Shown here: positions 34,791 through 49,076 of the stretch, in pieces
Layout of the letters: each line of letters opens with the position of its first letter
Position numbering within the stretch: the stretch's first letter is position 1
Assembly (NCBI RefSeq): GCF_029227915.1
Contig: NC_079882.1
Coordinates: 8,370,001-8,434,000, forward strand
Direction: 5' to 3'
Source of the DNA: Hydractinia symbiolongicarpus
Lineage: Eukaryota; Cnidaria; Hydrozoa; Anthoathecata; Hydractiniidae
DNA: 64,000 nt
Made by a program: the position numbers and the translations under genes
The notes under the pieces: generated by a model
Database searches by the model: none
Seen by the model: only the letters and a program-made list of their open reading frames with translations
Told to the model about the DNA's origin: nothing

Positions 34791-37700
34791 TTTATGAGAG
34801 GGTGATAAATACATAAATCAGTGTTTCACCGTGATGTTTTTGCTTCTTGCTGAAACATTAACTAAATATTGAAAATCGTTTATAACCTTAATTTGTTTTA
34901 TAATCCCCATTGTGACAAACAATGATTTTATACGCTAATCGGGAAATTCTTTAACAGAGGGACTAAATTGTCCTTTTGATTATTTTTGAACTTAAGTCTT
35001 ACTAGCATATGGTTAGTAGAAATACCGATGTTTTTTCATGTTTTAGCAATAGGAATAATCAAATACCACTTGCAACATGTCGATGAAGAAAAGAATATGC
35101 ACAAAAATGTTTTTAAATTGAAAGTTACTTTCAACTTTGCAAAAATTAAATTAATTTCTTTGTTTTGTTTTCGATGGTTTTTTAGGTTAAACAATAAAGT
35201 GATTCAATATTTTCTTTTTCTGAGGAGGTGAAGTTTTGTAGCGGGGTTGTAAATATTGTTCTTTCGTTTGGAAACTGTCCATGTTGCAACACCTCGGGGT
35301 TTTTTGTCAATGTTGGAATCCAACAGAACATCTTGTTTGTTTCTCACGTCCACACATGTGAATAAATAAATAAACCTAATGTATTCTAAAACTAAATAAG
35401 ATATTAACTTAAATAACACGTTTTTATTTTATTTATATATTTAAATGGTAATCAAATATTTACGTGCACACCACCTGAAAAATTGTTTCGAACTAACAAA
35501 ACGAACATTAAATTTAGGTGTGTCGTTTCTACGACACTTGTTTTTTAACAATCACCTATTTTTTACCAACTTCAATTAACAGTGTATATTAAATTTCCAT
35601 TTCTTTTTTCATTTTTATTTTTTATTTGTTTCTAACTTTTTGCTTTAAACCTAGTAATATTTTTAAGATCATTTTTTCGAATGGCAAAATAGTTGATACA
35701 TTGAGGAAGCTTGACACTAAAGCTAAAATGCCAGAAAGAACAGCTCCAGTAAGAAGGTCATGTATAATGTCGGAAAAAAGGAACTTCAACCGTATTTACA
35801 ATCTGTTGGCATATTTTAGCGTTCTTTTTCGAACTGGAGGCTACATCCTATTTTTATAAGAATATACACTATAAGAATATTCAAGATGAAGTTAGACAAA
35901 GTTAAAAATATCCTGATTTTTTTTTTATTATTATTGATTATGAACGTTTGGCTTTTTTATTCTTTTGTTTAACTCATATAAACTTCTACTTTATCATTGA
36001 TGTAAAATGTCTTTTTTCAGGTTTCGTTTAAAGTGTTTTTCCTTCACAAAATCTAGTTTTCTTTCTGTCGATTGAATTAGGCTGCTCAAACAACAGGTTT
36101 AGAGTGATTATGCTAACAATATATCAGAATAATTTTTGCTCAAAAGTTAAGAATACGCACACACTATTCTTATAAATAAAAAAGCGTGTTGCAAAATTTT
36201 TGTGCCAAAAATTTCTGCAGTGTTCCATGCAAATAGATTAACAATAACAAAAAATCAATCTGATAACAAATATCTAGTTTGCAAAATAGCTATTCGAATA
36301 TTTTTGTCTGTTCCTATAAATTATTTACACCATTTACACTGTCACAGGCGCCATATTGAAAATAATAGAAATTCTATGTCTCCATGATACTACCTTCTCT
36401 GATAAGTTTTTTTGTCTATAATTCGATTTTTACAACAGACTGGGCACTAAGTTGTTTTTCTTATTATTAGTCTTATTAAAAAAGGATAGTAAAATGTATC
36501 TGGGAAAGTTGAGAAAGTCTACATGAGAACAAAGAAGATATTTATTCCTTTTTTTTTCTTTTTATTTGCTTTTTATTTGTTTATTATATTCATAAAGCCT
36601 TTATAAGTTAGGTCACCTCTGGAAAGTTATCAAATTTAGCTGCTCCAGGGAAGTGAGAAGGGTGAAGAAATCGGAAAAAACATTTGCAGCCTTGGTGAGA
36701 ATATTCTTTAATAAATAACTTGCTTTTCAGTGCCAGCGAAAAATTTTCGTCCAACCTTGCATGACCATCACAAATCAGAGCGCGTTGCAATCAAATAGTC
36801 CTTTGCGTGCACGCGATTGCAACTGATTGCAACAATGAATACAATGCACTGTCCGTCTTAAGAAACATAAAAATTTTGACTGAGATTCTATGTTGCCTAT
36901 CTTTTCGTATTTTACAGGTTGCTGCCTAGTTGTCGCGTGTTAACTATTTCGGGAAGACTAGCTCAGTTAGGCTACTGCGCTAATCAAATCACGGAGTAAC
37001 GATGACGGGGGGAAGGGGACAATAATCTGGAAGAGGAGGGGGGGGAGTGATGTAATGAAAACTTGCATTCGATAAATTAATCAATTTGGAGCGGGGAGGG
37101 TAAGAGCTTGTTTGTCCTTCTTTTTTTATTTGCTCATTTGAAGCTTTTTATTCTTCAAAATAGCTTTGTTTTTTAAAGAATTTGAGTCTTCTGTTGCTTA
37201 TAAAAAGATGCTTGTGGAAAGGAAAGATTTAAATTTTCATATTATTCTTTATGATTGAAATTATTTACTTTTATAAATTCAAAACTTTTTTGCACACAAA
37301 ACTTCTTATTGAATTTCTCTGCGAAGAAAAATCATTAACACAACTTTTCCACGTGTAGGCGCCAGAAAATCTGGACTACATAAATAATACTACAAATTCT
37401 ACATCTGTATTTATCTCACTCGTTTTAACCATTTTTATATTTTGTATGCGATAAAAACAATCGATATATATTGTGCGCGTTAAATAACTACATCATTTTT
37501 TTTTTAGTACTCTTCCATTTTGCACCAAAATTTCACATCTGGACCAATGATCTATGCGCATGTGTCGAACTTTTAAAATGCTCTTTTTTTACCATTTAAA
37601 ATAATTATAGATCGATAAAGAATATATCTCCGCCCATTTGAATGGAAAGGTTTAAATAATTTAAAACATTGGTTTTAAAGGAGGGGTTGTTCTATTCTTT

Positions 37701-40030
37701 ATATAGTTTTTGATTTCCACTTTGCTGTGCTAGTGTAAGTTTCATTTCTACTTTTTTTTTTATATGCATTTATTAATTTCATTTTCATGAAACAAGAGTA
37801 CTTTGCTTTGCATGAATTGGTTGCTTGACTCATATCATAACATTTTAGCGATAAGCCTCAAGGAAGACAGTATTTTCTTTCATTTTCTGATTGTAACAAG
37901 TAGAGAATGCTATTCTGGAAGCGTAAGTAACAAAATCCAGCTAGATATATAGAAATATATATTGCTGTGAAGCATCTCTTTTTATTTATCGCTTTCATTC
38001 TTTTTTTCTTTCTTTTCGAGTTTTACATACCCTGCTACCATTACTGCACTTTAGTGCTAGGTTGAGCTTGAACAACAAAAAGCTTTAATGCATTCAATTT
38101 ATTTATGAATCTATTTACATTTCTTTGTTTACTTATTAATAAACAGTCAATATTTATTTACGCTAGGCTCTAATTTTGAATATTCTTTTTCTTTACACTT
38201 GGTTGTAAACAAACGAATTTGAACAGGTCGAAATAAACTTCATAAAATTCAAGCATAAAACTAAAAATGGTGTATGTCAAACTTAGCAAAGTATAAATTT
38301 CTTTTGTAAGGCATGTAACAGGTGCAACACAACAAAAAATGTTGAGAAGTTTAAATGAAGGAAGAGGAGGAGATAAGGTGGATTTTTTGAAGTAAAATAT
38401 AGAAGAATGTTTAAATTAACGATATTTAACATGTCTGATGATAATTCACCGGATCAAAAAGTTTCTACGAAAAGATTTCTAAATTCATTGACCTTATGTT
38501 AGCCATTTTGTTTTTTCCTGTTTGGTCCACGTTTATTTTTGTAGCAATTTCTTTGTTTACGTGTATTATGTTATGTTTTTTCTTCCGACCCTCCCCCATA
38601 TATCATTTTGTTTGCTGTTTCCAATTAAATTCGTACAAGCAAATAACTGAGCGGTCACTTCTCTTTATTCAATGTAATTGCACCAATCAGTTGATGGTTA
38701 GAGATATCACTGAAATCAGCTTTCGGTGAATTGACAATTAATTGACATTGTTGTGAGATGAAAATGTCTGTTTCATGTGCGATTGCCTGTCAAATTAGAT
38801 AGAATTGATCGAGAGACATGTAGCGTTGAGAAACATAGACCTTGTAAAAATATCACCTGATAAAAGATGGAAATGTCGATAAAAAGCTTAAAATTATCTA
38901 ACGGTTCTGTGTTATGTGGGTACAAATTACTTTATCACTTTCTTGTCCAACCTAACTTAAATTCTTACGTAACGTGATTGTCAACTTCGTGTTATCAGGT
39001 ATATGTCAGGAAGTCACCTTCATTACTGCTGACATTGACTTAATAAGGTGGTGACGAATTTAACAATCATATTCTACAATTTAATGATTGGCCCATTGAC
39101 AGAAGTTATAAATATATTTTGCTGCAGTCATGGCGCTCTCGGAAAGTGCATTTTCTAAATTGGAACTTATTTTGCGCAATAAGAAAAGAGTTTTTGAGAT
39201 AACTAATTCTTTTTTTTCTTCTTCTTTAATTGATCAATCTAACAATAGTAGGGCGAGGTGAAACTGTGTAATTTTTATGACGACTTTATCTATGTTTAAA
39301 TTTCCTCGGGAACTTAAAGAAAGAAGTATTGTATTCTTAATGTGCGAAGATATTTTTTAGATCCTACTTTATGACAATGATCCACTATGACACTAAAATA
39401 ATGAGGCATTCACATATAAACAAAAAATAATAATTTGTATCAAAATATATAGTTCAAAATTCTCACCATTCCATTGTAATTGACCAATAAACTTCAATTA
39501 AACTTTGTGTACTCTTTTATTTGATGTGTTGTCTATGGCGTCTCTTTCATATTAGCTAGATTTACTTTGAAGAAGGGAAAGTAGACAGGTTCTGACTATC
39601 TCGAAAATGGATGGTTAATATGACTAAAGGTATGATCTAACTTTAATCCTTGCACGTTAACACTTTTCTCATTTAGGTCTCATTTTGGACATTATAGGCA
39701 ATGGCATTTTTATGCGTTTCCAGTGTTTGTTGTTTCGTCATATGAAATACGAATTTTAATTAATATCAATTTTGAATAATAAGAAAAAACTTTCAAGTTC
39801 GTTCAATAGAAATCTTTTTTTAAGCGTGTAATTTCGTATTTCCTTTAAATAAAATAGATATATAGTAATATAATTTACTTAATTTATAATCTAATTATAA
39901 AGCATGTTCTTTTTTGAATATGTTTCCATGAGTGGAAAAAATAAACATTGAATATGGCTTGTTAGTTATAGGTTTTCTAAGTAGCAAAATCGACTCTTTC
40001 TTTTTTTGTTTGATGTCAGTAACAACTGTG

Positions 40031-40063
<33 letters not shown>

Positions 40064-43000
40064 CAAATAACGTTTGATATCGTTGGTATGATAATACCAT
40101 ATGTTTTCTTTGACTTGTATTTTCACTTTTTTGGTAAAATCACGAATTTTATTTTCATTGTGAGAATTCTCGTGCAAACATATGTTTAGAATTATAACTT
40201 GTCTGTTGCTGACGTGTGTGTCAGTTTTAGGTGTGACAATGTCATCGTTAAGTATGACGAATTGTGATTGACAACAGAAAATCTATTTTTACAAAAAGAA
40301 TTAAGATTTTTTTTACAAGCTGATGAAAACTGTTTTGTATGTCGCATATGATTGGAATTTTATTTATTTATTTATTTTTATTTATTTGGTGTACATGAAA
40401 TTACTTGCTTTCTGTTCAAATCTACTTTACTACAACAGAAGTTCATCATGACTTTAGGGAAAATCAATACTCTACGGGATTTACCATATCTTTTTATAAT
40501 TGGAAAAATGATGTTGAGAATCTATTTTATTGTCACAACTTTTCGCGTTTTTTTTTCTTAAAAATTCCGCAAAATATCAAGTTTTTTTGCAAACCGCGAA
40601 AATATATTCCGAAATGTTCTTCAGTTTATTATCTGCTCGTGCTGATATTACTGCAAAATGCGTAAGCCGGGTACTGCACAGTATCCATGAAGAGGAATGT
40701 ATAATTTCAGGGGAAATTTTACATTCCCACAAAATCCATTTTTGTCAACCGCGAAAATTCATTTCACATAAGTGGAACATACTCGCGGTTTTTTTTGAAT
40801 TGCGAAATTTTCTTCCCGCGAAAATTCTCGTGACAATAAAATTATACGTAATTTAGGCGTGTGACTCGTCGCATCTTTGTCAATGTAACATCATCATCAT
40901 ATTTTTGGTTTTGTAACTTTCTTATCGCCAATTTGAGGAAGTTTTGGTTTTCACACATTATCCATCAGACATCCGTTTTCAAATATTAATTGAACTTTTT
41001 TTCGTAATAATTTTTGTTAACGTGTTTAGAAAGTTATGGAAATTGGAAAAAATATAGTTTCAAAGGGTTAGGACTACAACCTCGTTTCCAGAGTTTTTTT
41101 CGTCTGATGTACCATACCAACGCGAGCGCCATCCACATTTCAAAAAGCGAAAAAGAACCCTGGAAACGACTTTGCTCAGGGCTAATTAAGACTGGCTTTT
41201 CTCACAAAATTTCAAGGCGGGACGTTTCTTTTAATCCGATGAAAGAGGGATGGAGAACTTATTGCGTAGCGTGTAGGGTGGAGTGCTATATTAAAAAGCT
41301 GCCATTGATTTTCAGTTTTTGAAGGGCCTCCCTCGTGTGCCCCATAGAAGGAACGGCTTCAGAATTCGGTAGACTATGTTATCCTTGTTAAATTATATCT
41401 CACAATACGGAGGGCAATATCTGGTGTTTTATTAATGGAATGCGATATGGGTGCGTCATAAGATGTGACGAATAACTTGTTCTGAGAATAAGAAAAGAAA
41501 TGATAATTTTTTGTTGCAAATCTTTTCACGGAGTGAGGCTATTGTTTTAAGGTTTTAATTCCATTAAAAATGTATCTTGTTTGAAAGCGTTGTCGAAACA
41601 GATAATACCCATTGTTATATATTTTATAACTGTATATAACATGATTGTTGTTCATTGTTGAAGTTGAACAACAACAAAGTCTCACTCCACGCAAACTCAC
41701 GATTCACAACAAAAGGTAAGTTTTATATAACTTTAATTTCCACGAATAAATTTCTGGATATTTGAATTCTCTTTGAAAATCAGAGAAACTGCATGAAGAA
41801 TGTTCATCGTGATTCAATACGAAAGGTATAGTTATGTCGCAACTTTTAATTGGCACTGGTAACTAATTACTTTCAGAGGATAATAAAAAAAAATTGTTTG
41901 TTGGAATCTTCCTGTATCGAATACTGTCATACAGATTTTTGCATTTTTGTAAAAAAGTCAAATAAAAACGTAATGTTTTTTTCACAGAAATTAAACTCTT
42001 CATCATAATGACTCTATTTTCACCTGTATTGTGATCCAATTAAATCTCACAAAAGTCACGTGGTACAAAGGCGAAGCGAAAAAGAGTTGCGCCTTGGCGA
42101 GGATAATACCGTGCTGTTGAACACGTGCGGACGTTTTCTTTTATGTCTTGCGTTCTTTAGCGGGAGGTAATAATTACAGTTGCACCTTCTTTGTTGTCCT
42201 GTCCAATGACAAACAAAAATGGCTGTGATTTCCCCTTATTATTATCTCACCATTTCTTTATCACGACAATTGAGTAAATTTACTTTAACCTGATTTACCA
42301 GCATTTTATTTATTTATAAGGAAAATACTTTTTTTTAAAAAAAAAAGGAACCTGGCGGCTTGCATTACAAGTAAAATATCTTCTTTGTGGGAAAGTATGA
42401 GTAACTAGAATATTGGCTTTACTCTTTTTTATGCGAAGGTATGAATAATTCCCTTATGTTGAATTTGATTAACTCTATTTAGATCTCGAAGAATTGCGAA
42501 AGGTCCCTCGCTGCACATGCTAATAAATTTTTGTTTTTTGTTAATTAAGAAACAATATATGCTTTTGTATAGACAGAAAACAAAATGTAGATTTTCGCAC
42601 ACACGCAAATTTAGCTTCTATTTCCAGAAAATTTTTTGAAAAAATGAAATGCTAGGGTAATAATATAATCTCATTTTTTCAATTTAAAGAAAAATTTAAT
42701 TTCAACATTATTAGCGTATATTTATTTATTTTCTGAAAGATTTAAAAAATTCCCATTGGCAACTGTGCATTGAATGGACAAACATTTTACCATCTTGTCG
42801 GTGTCTTTTGATTTCAATCCAGTGAGAATGAAATGAGAATATGTGGGATATCTAACTTAAGTGTAATATGTTGCACAGCACAAAGACGGGGGGAGTGAAT
42901 CTGGTGTTGAATTAATTCCAGGACATTTATATAACAACAAAATACTACGCTAATTTTTTTAATCACTTTTGCTACTTTATCGTCGCTGCGATCAGTCCTT

Positions 43001-46000
43001 AGCATTTTTTAATCAATGTTTTTTTTTTCTGCTAATTAAGAAGGATATTACTCTATCCCCCGTCTTTCACTAGATTCGAGTTAAATTTTCAATTAGATTG
43101 TTTGAGTCGTTGTTTTATCTTTTTTTCGCTGATGCAAAATATTTGTAGCGTTTCTCAATCATGGTAATTGCTTTTCTGATTCAGCTTTCAATACGTGTTA
43201 ATTATAAAAACGTTACATTATTCAAAATTATTCTTTCGTTCAACAAATGATGTTGGCTGGGACAAATAATAACATCGGCAGTAAAAAGAATGGTTAAAAG
43301 TAAAGATGGAAGACTGGCCACACGTAAAAATGGAAGAATGGTCACACCTAAAGATATGAAAAGATGAAAAAGGTTTTTTCAAGATATATGCAAAATGTCT
43401 GATGTTTATAAGAATGGTTGATTAATTGGATGATAACCAAGAGAGGTTTCTTTATTTTGCAAATTTTGTATTACTGATTCGCACATTCCTGTATATAGTG
43501 TGTTAATAAGTGTAATGCATAGTGTAGTGTATAATGTGTATAAAACCGGGTGAAAAGACGGGGAGCGTTTGATTTGAGAGAGGAAATTGTTTCGTATTTC
43601 TAACCACAAATAAAAATATGCAGGATATATTTAAGTGAAGTATTGTCAATATTTGTGACGTCATGGTGCATAAAATGTGATTGTTTGCTTTTCAGCGCTG
43701 CTTTGATCAGTGTTGCACGAGAATGTTTTCTTTAGGTCTGTTAAGCTATTTCGTTTTAAAAAAACACAATGTCCATTTAAGGTGTTTTTGTTTTTGTTTT
43801 TGTTGTTTTTGTTAGTTATTTTTGACTCGATATCACAGCTTCACAGTTTCACCCGTTTAGATTTTGTGTTAAAAGAATAATTTTAGCAACAATATTTCGT
43901 AGCTTAGCTTCAGAAGTGAAATTCTAACAATTTCAAGAGGTAAACAATGACATGAAAAGAAAATAAAGATCTGACGCTACCGAAGCCATTAACACTTAAT
44001 TTCAAGATAAAATGTGTCAAACTTCATGTGAAAGAAAAATCGGCGTATATAAACTTTCTTTCAGCTCTCGAATTTCATGAAATGCACTATTTTTAAGCAT
44101 GAAAGCGCACTGTGATTTCTTTTCGTTGCATTTTTTTATGTGGCTGTTTCCATGGTAACTAAACCATAATCACCTCGCCACTTCATGCTCAGTTTAACAT
44201 GGTCAAAATTGTTTGGTTATATAAAAACCAAGTTTTACATCTGTAATTAACTGTGTATAAAAATAAACCATTGTTTACGTGGTGGAAACATCGAGTGTCA
44301 ATTTCTTTTCTCTGACGACACAAGGGTTCAGTAAAATCAGTTTCACCCGGTAAAAAGGTGGACGTTAAATGTCAAATTCCAACTACTCTTTTCTAGTACT
44401 TCCTTCTCTTTTTCGCAAAGAAGTTTAAAAATTCATTAATGAACATCCAGCCACAATCCCACGCATCCAATTTTAATACACAATTGTCAAACTCTAATTA
44501 GGCTAAACGAAGGAAAAATTAATTACATCAAAAACTAGCCATCTTTTGTGTTGTTACCTCCTGTTCCATATTTATATTAATATATTTTCATTCTGAATCT
44601 AGGATATTTTCCGGGGGTAATTTTGTCGTTGCAATAAAAAGAAAGAATAAGACCGACACATTATATATATTTGTAACGAGTCGTTAAGACTGTACATGTA
44701 ATGAGAAATGCGAAAAGATGTTCATTAATCGGTGAGAGGTTTCTGGATCTTTTTTATTGTCTTATATACATTTTAAACTTCGCATTTTTTAGACAGGTTT
44801 AACTCGATGGAGATATGAAACTCACTTAGAAAATCCGGCTGAATGAGAACAAGACGTCGAAGTAAATGTGAAAAATGTGAAAGCTCATACCATAGCAACA
44901 GTATGGCATTGTGGCGTCAGATCAAAGGTGTCGCCAGTATGTTATCCGGCATGTTCTGTTACATAGTTAGCGATGCTTTGTAAAAATAATGATTTTGTAC
45001 AACAGATAAGATCTTTTCTTACAAACCGAAAGACATTTTGCATTGGATGATGAATTAGCTTGACTCATCCCTCTTGATCGAATCATCGGAAGGGATTGAT
45101 TAGAGGCTAATGTTCTTTATAATTATTTCATTGTTGCGACATATCGCTTAAATAAGCTCAAATACACAGGTTGATTAAATAAATTTGTATTGTGGTTCGC
45201 GCCTAATAGCACCAGCGCTCTCCTACATGGATATATTTTTGCTCTCTTATCCAACTCTTGAAGTTAAAATATGTGATCCACGAAGGCGAACTAACTTAAC
45301 CAATTAAAAAAACTGTTGATTGATTATAATTAATTTAAACAAAATGGGGAAAAACTGGTTGGAGTTTAAGAATAGGGGAAATTGATGAGCAAACAAAAGA
45401 CAGTGATAATGTTGACATTTGGTGACAGTCTTCACGAGCGAATTGTTGTTTTAATAAAACGTAACGGTTCTCTCGTCTCTTGTTTGTTTTTATAAGAATA
45501 CCGTCATGTGGAGAAGGATGTTTGCGTTGATTTTAAATACTGTTTATTTTATGTCTTATACATTCTTACAAGTTTTTACAGATATAACTAGAGTGTCAAG
45601 AGGTGAGTAAAAACAGTGTGTTTAAGAAGACGAAAGAGTTCAAAGGGAATTTTATTTTTTTGTTATTATCTTCTTAGTTGTCATATTTTAACTTTCTTGA
45701 AAATTATTTACTGAGAGATTTTACTTCAAACTTGTTTAACGAGGCGATAAAAAATCACTTATGCTTTATTTTTATCGCCTTTCATTCAGATGAAAACTGA
45801 GAAATTGTTTCTATGTATGTTGATGTTATTTGATAGTAAAAGCTCTCGCTGCTTAGTAACAAAGAGTTCATTTTTGTTGTTGATAAAATGTATACTTGCA
45901 TGAATAGGTTTCTTTACATTTATTTTATTTATTTCTTCCTTATTTACCATCTATATTTATTTAACGGTTCGTTTTCAATATTATTTATTATATTTTTAAT

Positions 46001-46451
46001 GTTTTATTTGCTATCATAATTTGTCAAATATTTACTATTTTTGACGTCACTGTCTTTTGAAAATGAAAAAAACCTCTCATTTGCGCCATTGTATTCTGCA
46101 GAACAGATATAAAAGTTAAGTAGATAATTAACGACCAATCCTGCATGGTTTAATATGAAGCAACATGTAATCTCAGAAAGCCGCGAAATGTTTCTCATAA
46201 AAGTTATAAAGGCTCGTTAAGTTAAATCAAATCGATCTTCCCACTCATTCGTTTTTCAAGGTTATTTAAGGCACAGTAATAAATCAGAATTAATGACAAA
46301 CTTCAAAGCAGTAGATAGACCTCGAGTATCATGGCTTCAATTATCAATAATCAATCCATTTAATTCTGTATATATATTGTGCCTCAAAGAAATATTTTTA
46401 TCAATTTAAATTGACGGTATCCTTATTAACAATACGTTCTTTTTCGTTTAG
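34791..46451. other. Gene-poor region
   Basis: No supportable gene in about 11.6 kb. I see (ACA)n at about 40028-40065; a set of CCGCGAAAA words at about 40550-40830, an old dispersed repeat also echoed near 29750 and 51950; an inverted CTCGTTTCCAG/CTGGAAACGA block at about 41080-41170; and donor-like AAAAG/GTAAGTTT at 41714, which could end a 5' UTR exon of the 646-aa gene. A 45480-45601 segment with an ATG, a hydrophobic reading and an AGAG/GTGAGT donor is discussed under findings. Confidence 0.5.
40028..40065. repeat. ACA microsatellite
   Basis: About a dozen ACA units in a row (ACAACAACAACA...). Confidence 0.9.
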
Positions 46452-46474
46452 AATAAGAAAGAAAATATAGTATA

Positions 46475-48717
46475 ATGAGAGAGCAAGCTGTTGTATCATA
46501 TGGTTATTTAGCCGGACACCGAGATATGCTACCTAGAAATAGATTCACGCAGACTGAACCTGCTATGAACTACTCGACTTTCGAAGAAAACTTTTTGAAA
46601 CAAACAAAAGGAAACACAAAAAGATGTGTTCGGCGCCGTGTTGAAAAAGCACGAAATCACCAATACAGTGATGTTGAATCAGACACAGGAAGTGATGGTC
46701 TGGCGGTTAATTCTGGTGGTAGTGGGCGCTCTGGTGATTGGGGACCGCCAAAAAGGAGATCAAAACCTAGGGCTGGGAAGCAGAGATGTCATTCAAAGCC
46801 TTCTTTGACAGATAGTGGGATATCATTATCAAAAGCAGATTCAGGAAGCTTCTCTGAACTCTCATACCAACAGTTGGAAGGTGCGTGGGTTTTTTTGTTC
46901 TAAAAGCATATTCATACTTCCCCTTGAAACAAAACTTGTTAAAAATAATAAAAATGAAAGCCACTTGAATTTCGAAAGACTTCTTAATTATTAAATAACT
47001 ATGTATCCTGTATATAATGTGCACGGATGGATTATCTAGATATGTTGTAGCAAAATAGTTGGTTCCTTTCCACAACAATAACTCAGTCCTCCATTGTCAA
47101 TTTGTAGCGATCTTGTTTTTTTAAATGTCTCTGTTTGTGTTTTTCTTTCAGTTCAAAGGAAATCTCTCTTTATAATTTTTAGATGACGTCGTTTTGCAAT
47201 ACCCCAGTGAAATTAATCATAACGAGAGGCGTACAGAAGAAAAACTGAACCAAAGTATCGAGAAACAGTCTTCGATTGCTTCCTATCAACGAAGTCTGCT
47301 TCGACGAACGAACAGTTGTTCCGCATTACCTTCGAATATCAAACCCATTGTAAGGAATAAACCCGTCAACAACTCGAAAGTTAACTTCGATGCTGTGGAA
47401 CGTCAACTTTCCGACATCGAGATTAAAGAAGATTCAATACTAAGACAGTGTTATAAAAATGAAGGTTTGACGGAATATAGTGATACTAAAGGACGTAGTT
47501 ATGTTTTTGACTGCAGTCACCCACTGGAACAGTCTAGATTCCCATTACCTGATCATTTGAACTACCCCTTATGTAAATACCGATATAAATCCGAATCGGT
47601 TCTTAGCCGCACATCAATCAAGCCTTTAAAAAAGATCAAAGACAGCTGGAGAAAATTAAAATCACGGAAATTATCTCAAAGTCGAGCCAACGAGACAATC
47701 AGTACTATCTCTTCTGATACTAGCTACATTGATTACCTGCACGAAATTGATGAGGAGAGTGACGATATATTGTCTCGATTAGCTACAGATCCTAAAGGAA
47801 AAAAATCGTTCTTAAAAAAGATAGTTAACCGTATGGGAGGTAGCCGAACATATAAAGCACAAGAGAAGCCAACCTCTACACAGGGGAGTGACGCTTCGGT
47901 TAGAAATAGCAACTTCCAACGCTCTGCCAGCACTCGTTCGATTCCCGAAGCCCTTAAAAACATGTGGAATAAAGTCCATGACTTAGATTTCGACCAAGCT
48001 ACATCCCCAAGCATCAACACGTTATCCAGAGCTTTAAGTATGCCCTCAATATCTACCATCTACCCACGAAACGAACCAGAGGAAGTAATATACTTTGATG
48101 AACCTGGTCTTGTTCAAAATGAAACGAACTATTTTAGCAATTTTTTTAAACCAATGGAGACGAAATATCAGAAACCAAGAACAAAACTATCTGGAGGTGA
48201 TGATGTTATCACAGGTGTGCTTGGCGTGCACTCCACCATTGAAAACGAACTTCAAAGTACTGATTTAAGCTCTGTGAAGGAGAACATAGAACCTGAATAC
48301 AGAGATGATGAACATATTGAAAAAACAACATTTAAAACTGTTCAAAAAATAGAGCAACCACATCAACAAGATATGTACTCTTCCTGTTATGAACTATCTT
48401 CTCCCAAATCGCACTTTTATAATCCTCAAGAATACTATTCATCATATCTTGAAACGAGTACCTGCGCACATTGTTCGTGTTGCATGCATAGTCAACGCCC
48501 GTCAACTCAGTTCAACATTCCACCTTATCCACAACCCAATTATACTTACGAAGTATCCCACGGCCCGGTGTTAACTCCAGGACAAAATTTCGTTTCAGTG
48601 AATGGACAATGTGGTAGACGAGAAAATGTTATTGCTCCACTGGATGTGAAAATGTCTTGCGAAAGAAAAGCTGAAAGACGGAAAATTTCCGACATGATTT
48701 TTGATACATTTGTTTGA
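46475..48717 (+). CDS. Unrecognised basic, disordered 646-aa protein
   Basis: Two coding exons, 46475-46880 and 47183-48717, join at phase 1 (donor GAAG/GTGCGT, acceptor AATTTTTAG) and read QQLEDDVVLQYP across the junction. A good acceptor (TTTCGTTTAG, ending 46451) just upstream implies at least one 5' UTR exon. The protein is rich in Ser, Lys, Arg, Asn and Glu. It has a basic patch, KPLKKIKDSWRKLKSRK (about residues 275-300), repeated serine-centred motifs (KPSLTDSGIS, RALSMPSIS, RSASTRSIP), and a cysteine/histidine cluster, CAHCSCCMH (about residues 563-570). No signal peptide, membrane segment or known fold is visible. It could be a phosphorylated scaffold or adaptor. A poly(A) signal AATAAA is at 48950-48955. 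I assign no function. Confidence 0.8.
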
Positions 48718-49017
48718 TTTAGTAACTTATTTTGATGCGAGGTTAAGTACGAGCTTCTTCATTACCAGTACGTGAGGTTAAGTGCAAGCTTCTTCATTGT
48801 CAGCTCTAAACACATCAAATTCTCAGCAGTTCTTGAAAGTGTAGCTATTCCTTTCTATGAAAGTTGAACCAAATTTGTTTTTCGGCCTATGTAAATACCA
48901 ATTTTCATTTATATAGAGGTAAATTGTAAAAGTTATCTTTAGAATATGAAATAAATTTTGAAAGCCAAAGTTTGTTTATTCCTTCACTTTCTGTTGGTAA
49001 TTAGGGATGTACAAAGA
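48718..49017 (+). other. 3' UTR and flank of the 646-aa gene
   Basis: A short duplicated phrase (GAGGTTAAGT, G/C-AAGCTTCTTCATT) occurs at about 48739-48760 and 48774-48798. AATAAA is at 48950. Confidence 0.5.
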
Positions 49018-49076
49018 GGGTCCTGCAAAATGAGTCCTGCGAAGTGGGTCCTGCTAAGAGGGTCATGCAAATAGAG
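49016..49076. repeat. Short degenerate tandem repeat
   Basis: GAGGGTCCTGCAAAAT, GAGTCCTGCGAAGT, GGGTCCTGCTAAGA and GGGTCATGCAAATA follow one another, a 14-16-bp unit with the core GGTCCTGC. Confidence 0.75.

Noticed and set aside
35626-35859. ORF with KIVDTLRKLDTKAKMPERTAPVRR
   Set aside because: Looks mildly coding and has a nearby donor, but there is no start context, no second exon and no homology I can name.
36608-36790. 60-aa minus-strand ORF
   Set aside because: Sits in moderately G+C-rich DNA that looks like an old repeat; no supporting signal.
41014-41322. 102-aa plus-strand ORF
   Set aside because: It spans an inverted CTCGTTTCCAG/CTGGAAACGA repeat and has no domain; best explained as a repeat.
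44844-44984. 46-aa ORF starting MRTRRRSKCEKCE
   Set aside because: The CxxC looks zinc-finger-like, but there is no second pair, no splice signals and an upstream in-frame stop; too short to support.
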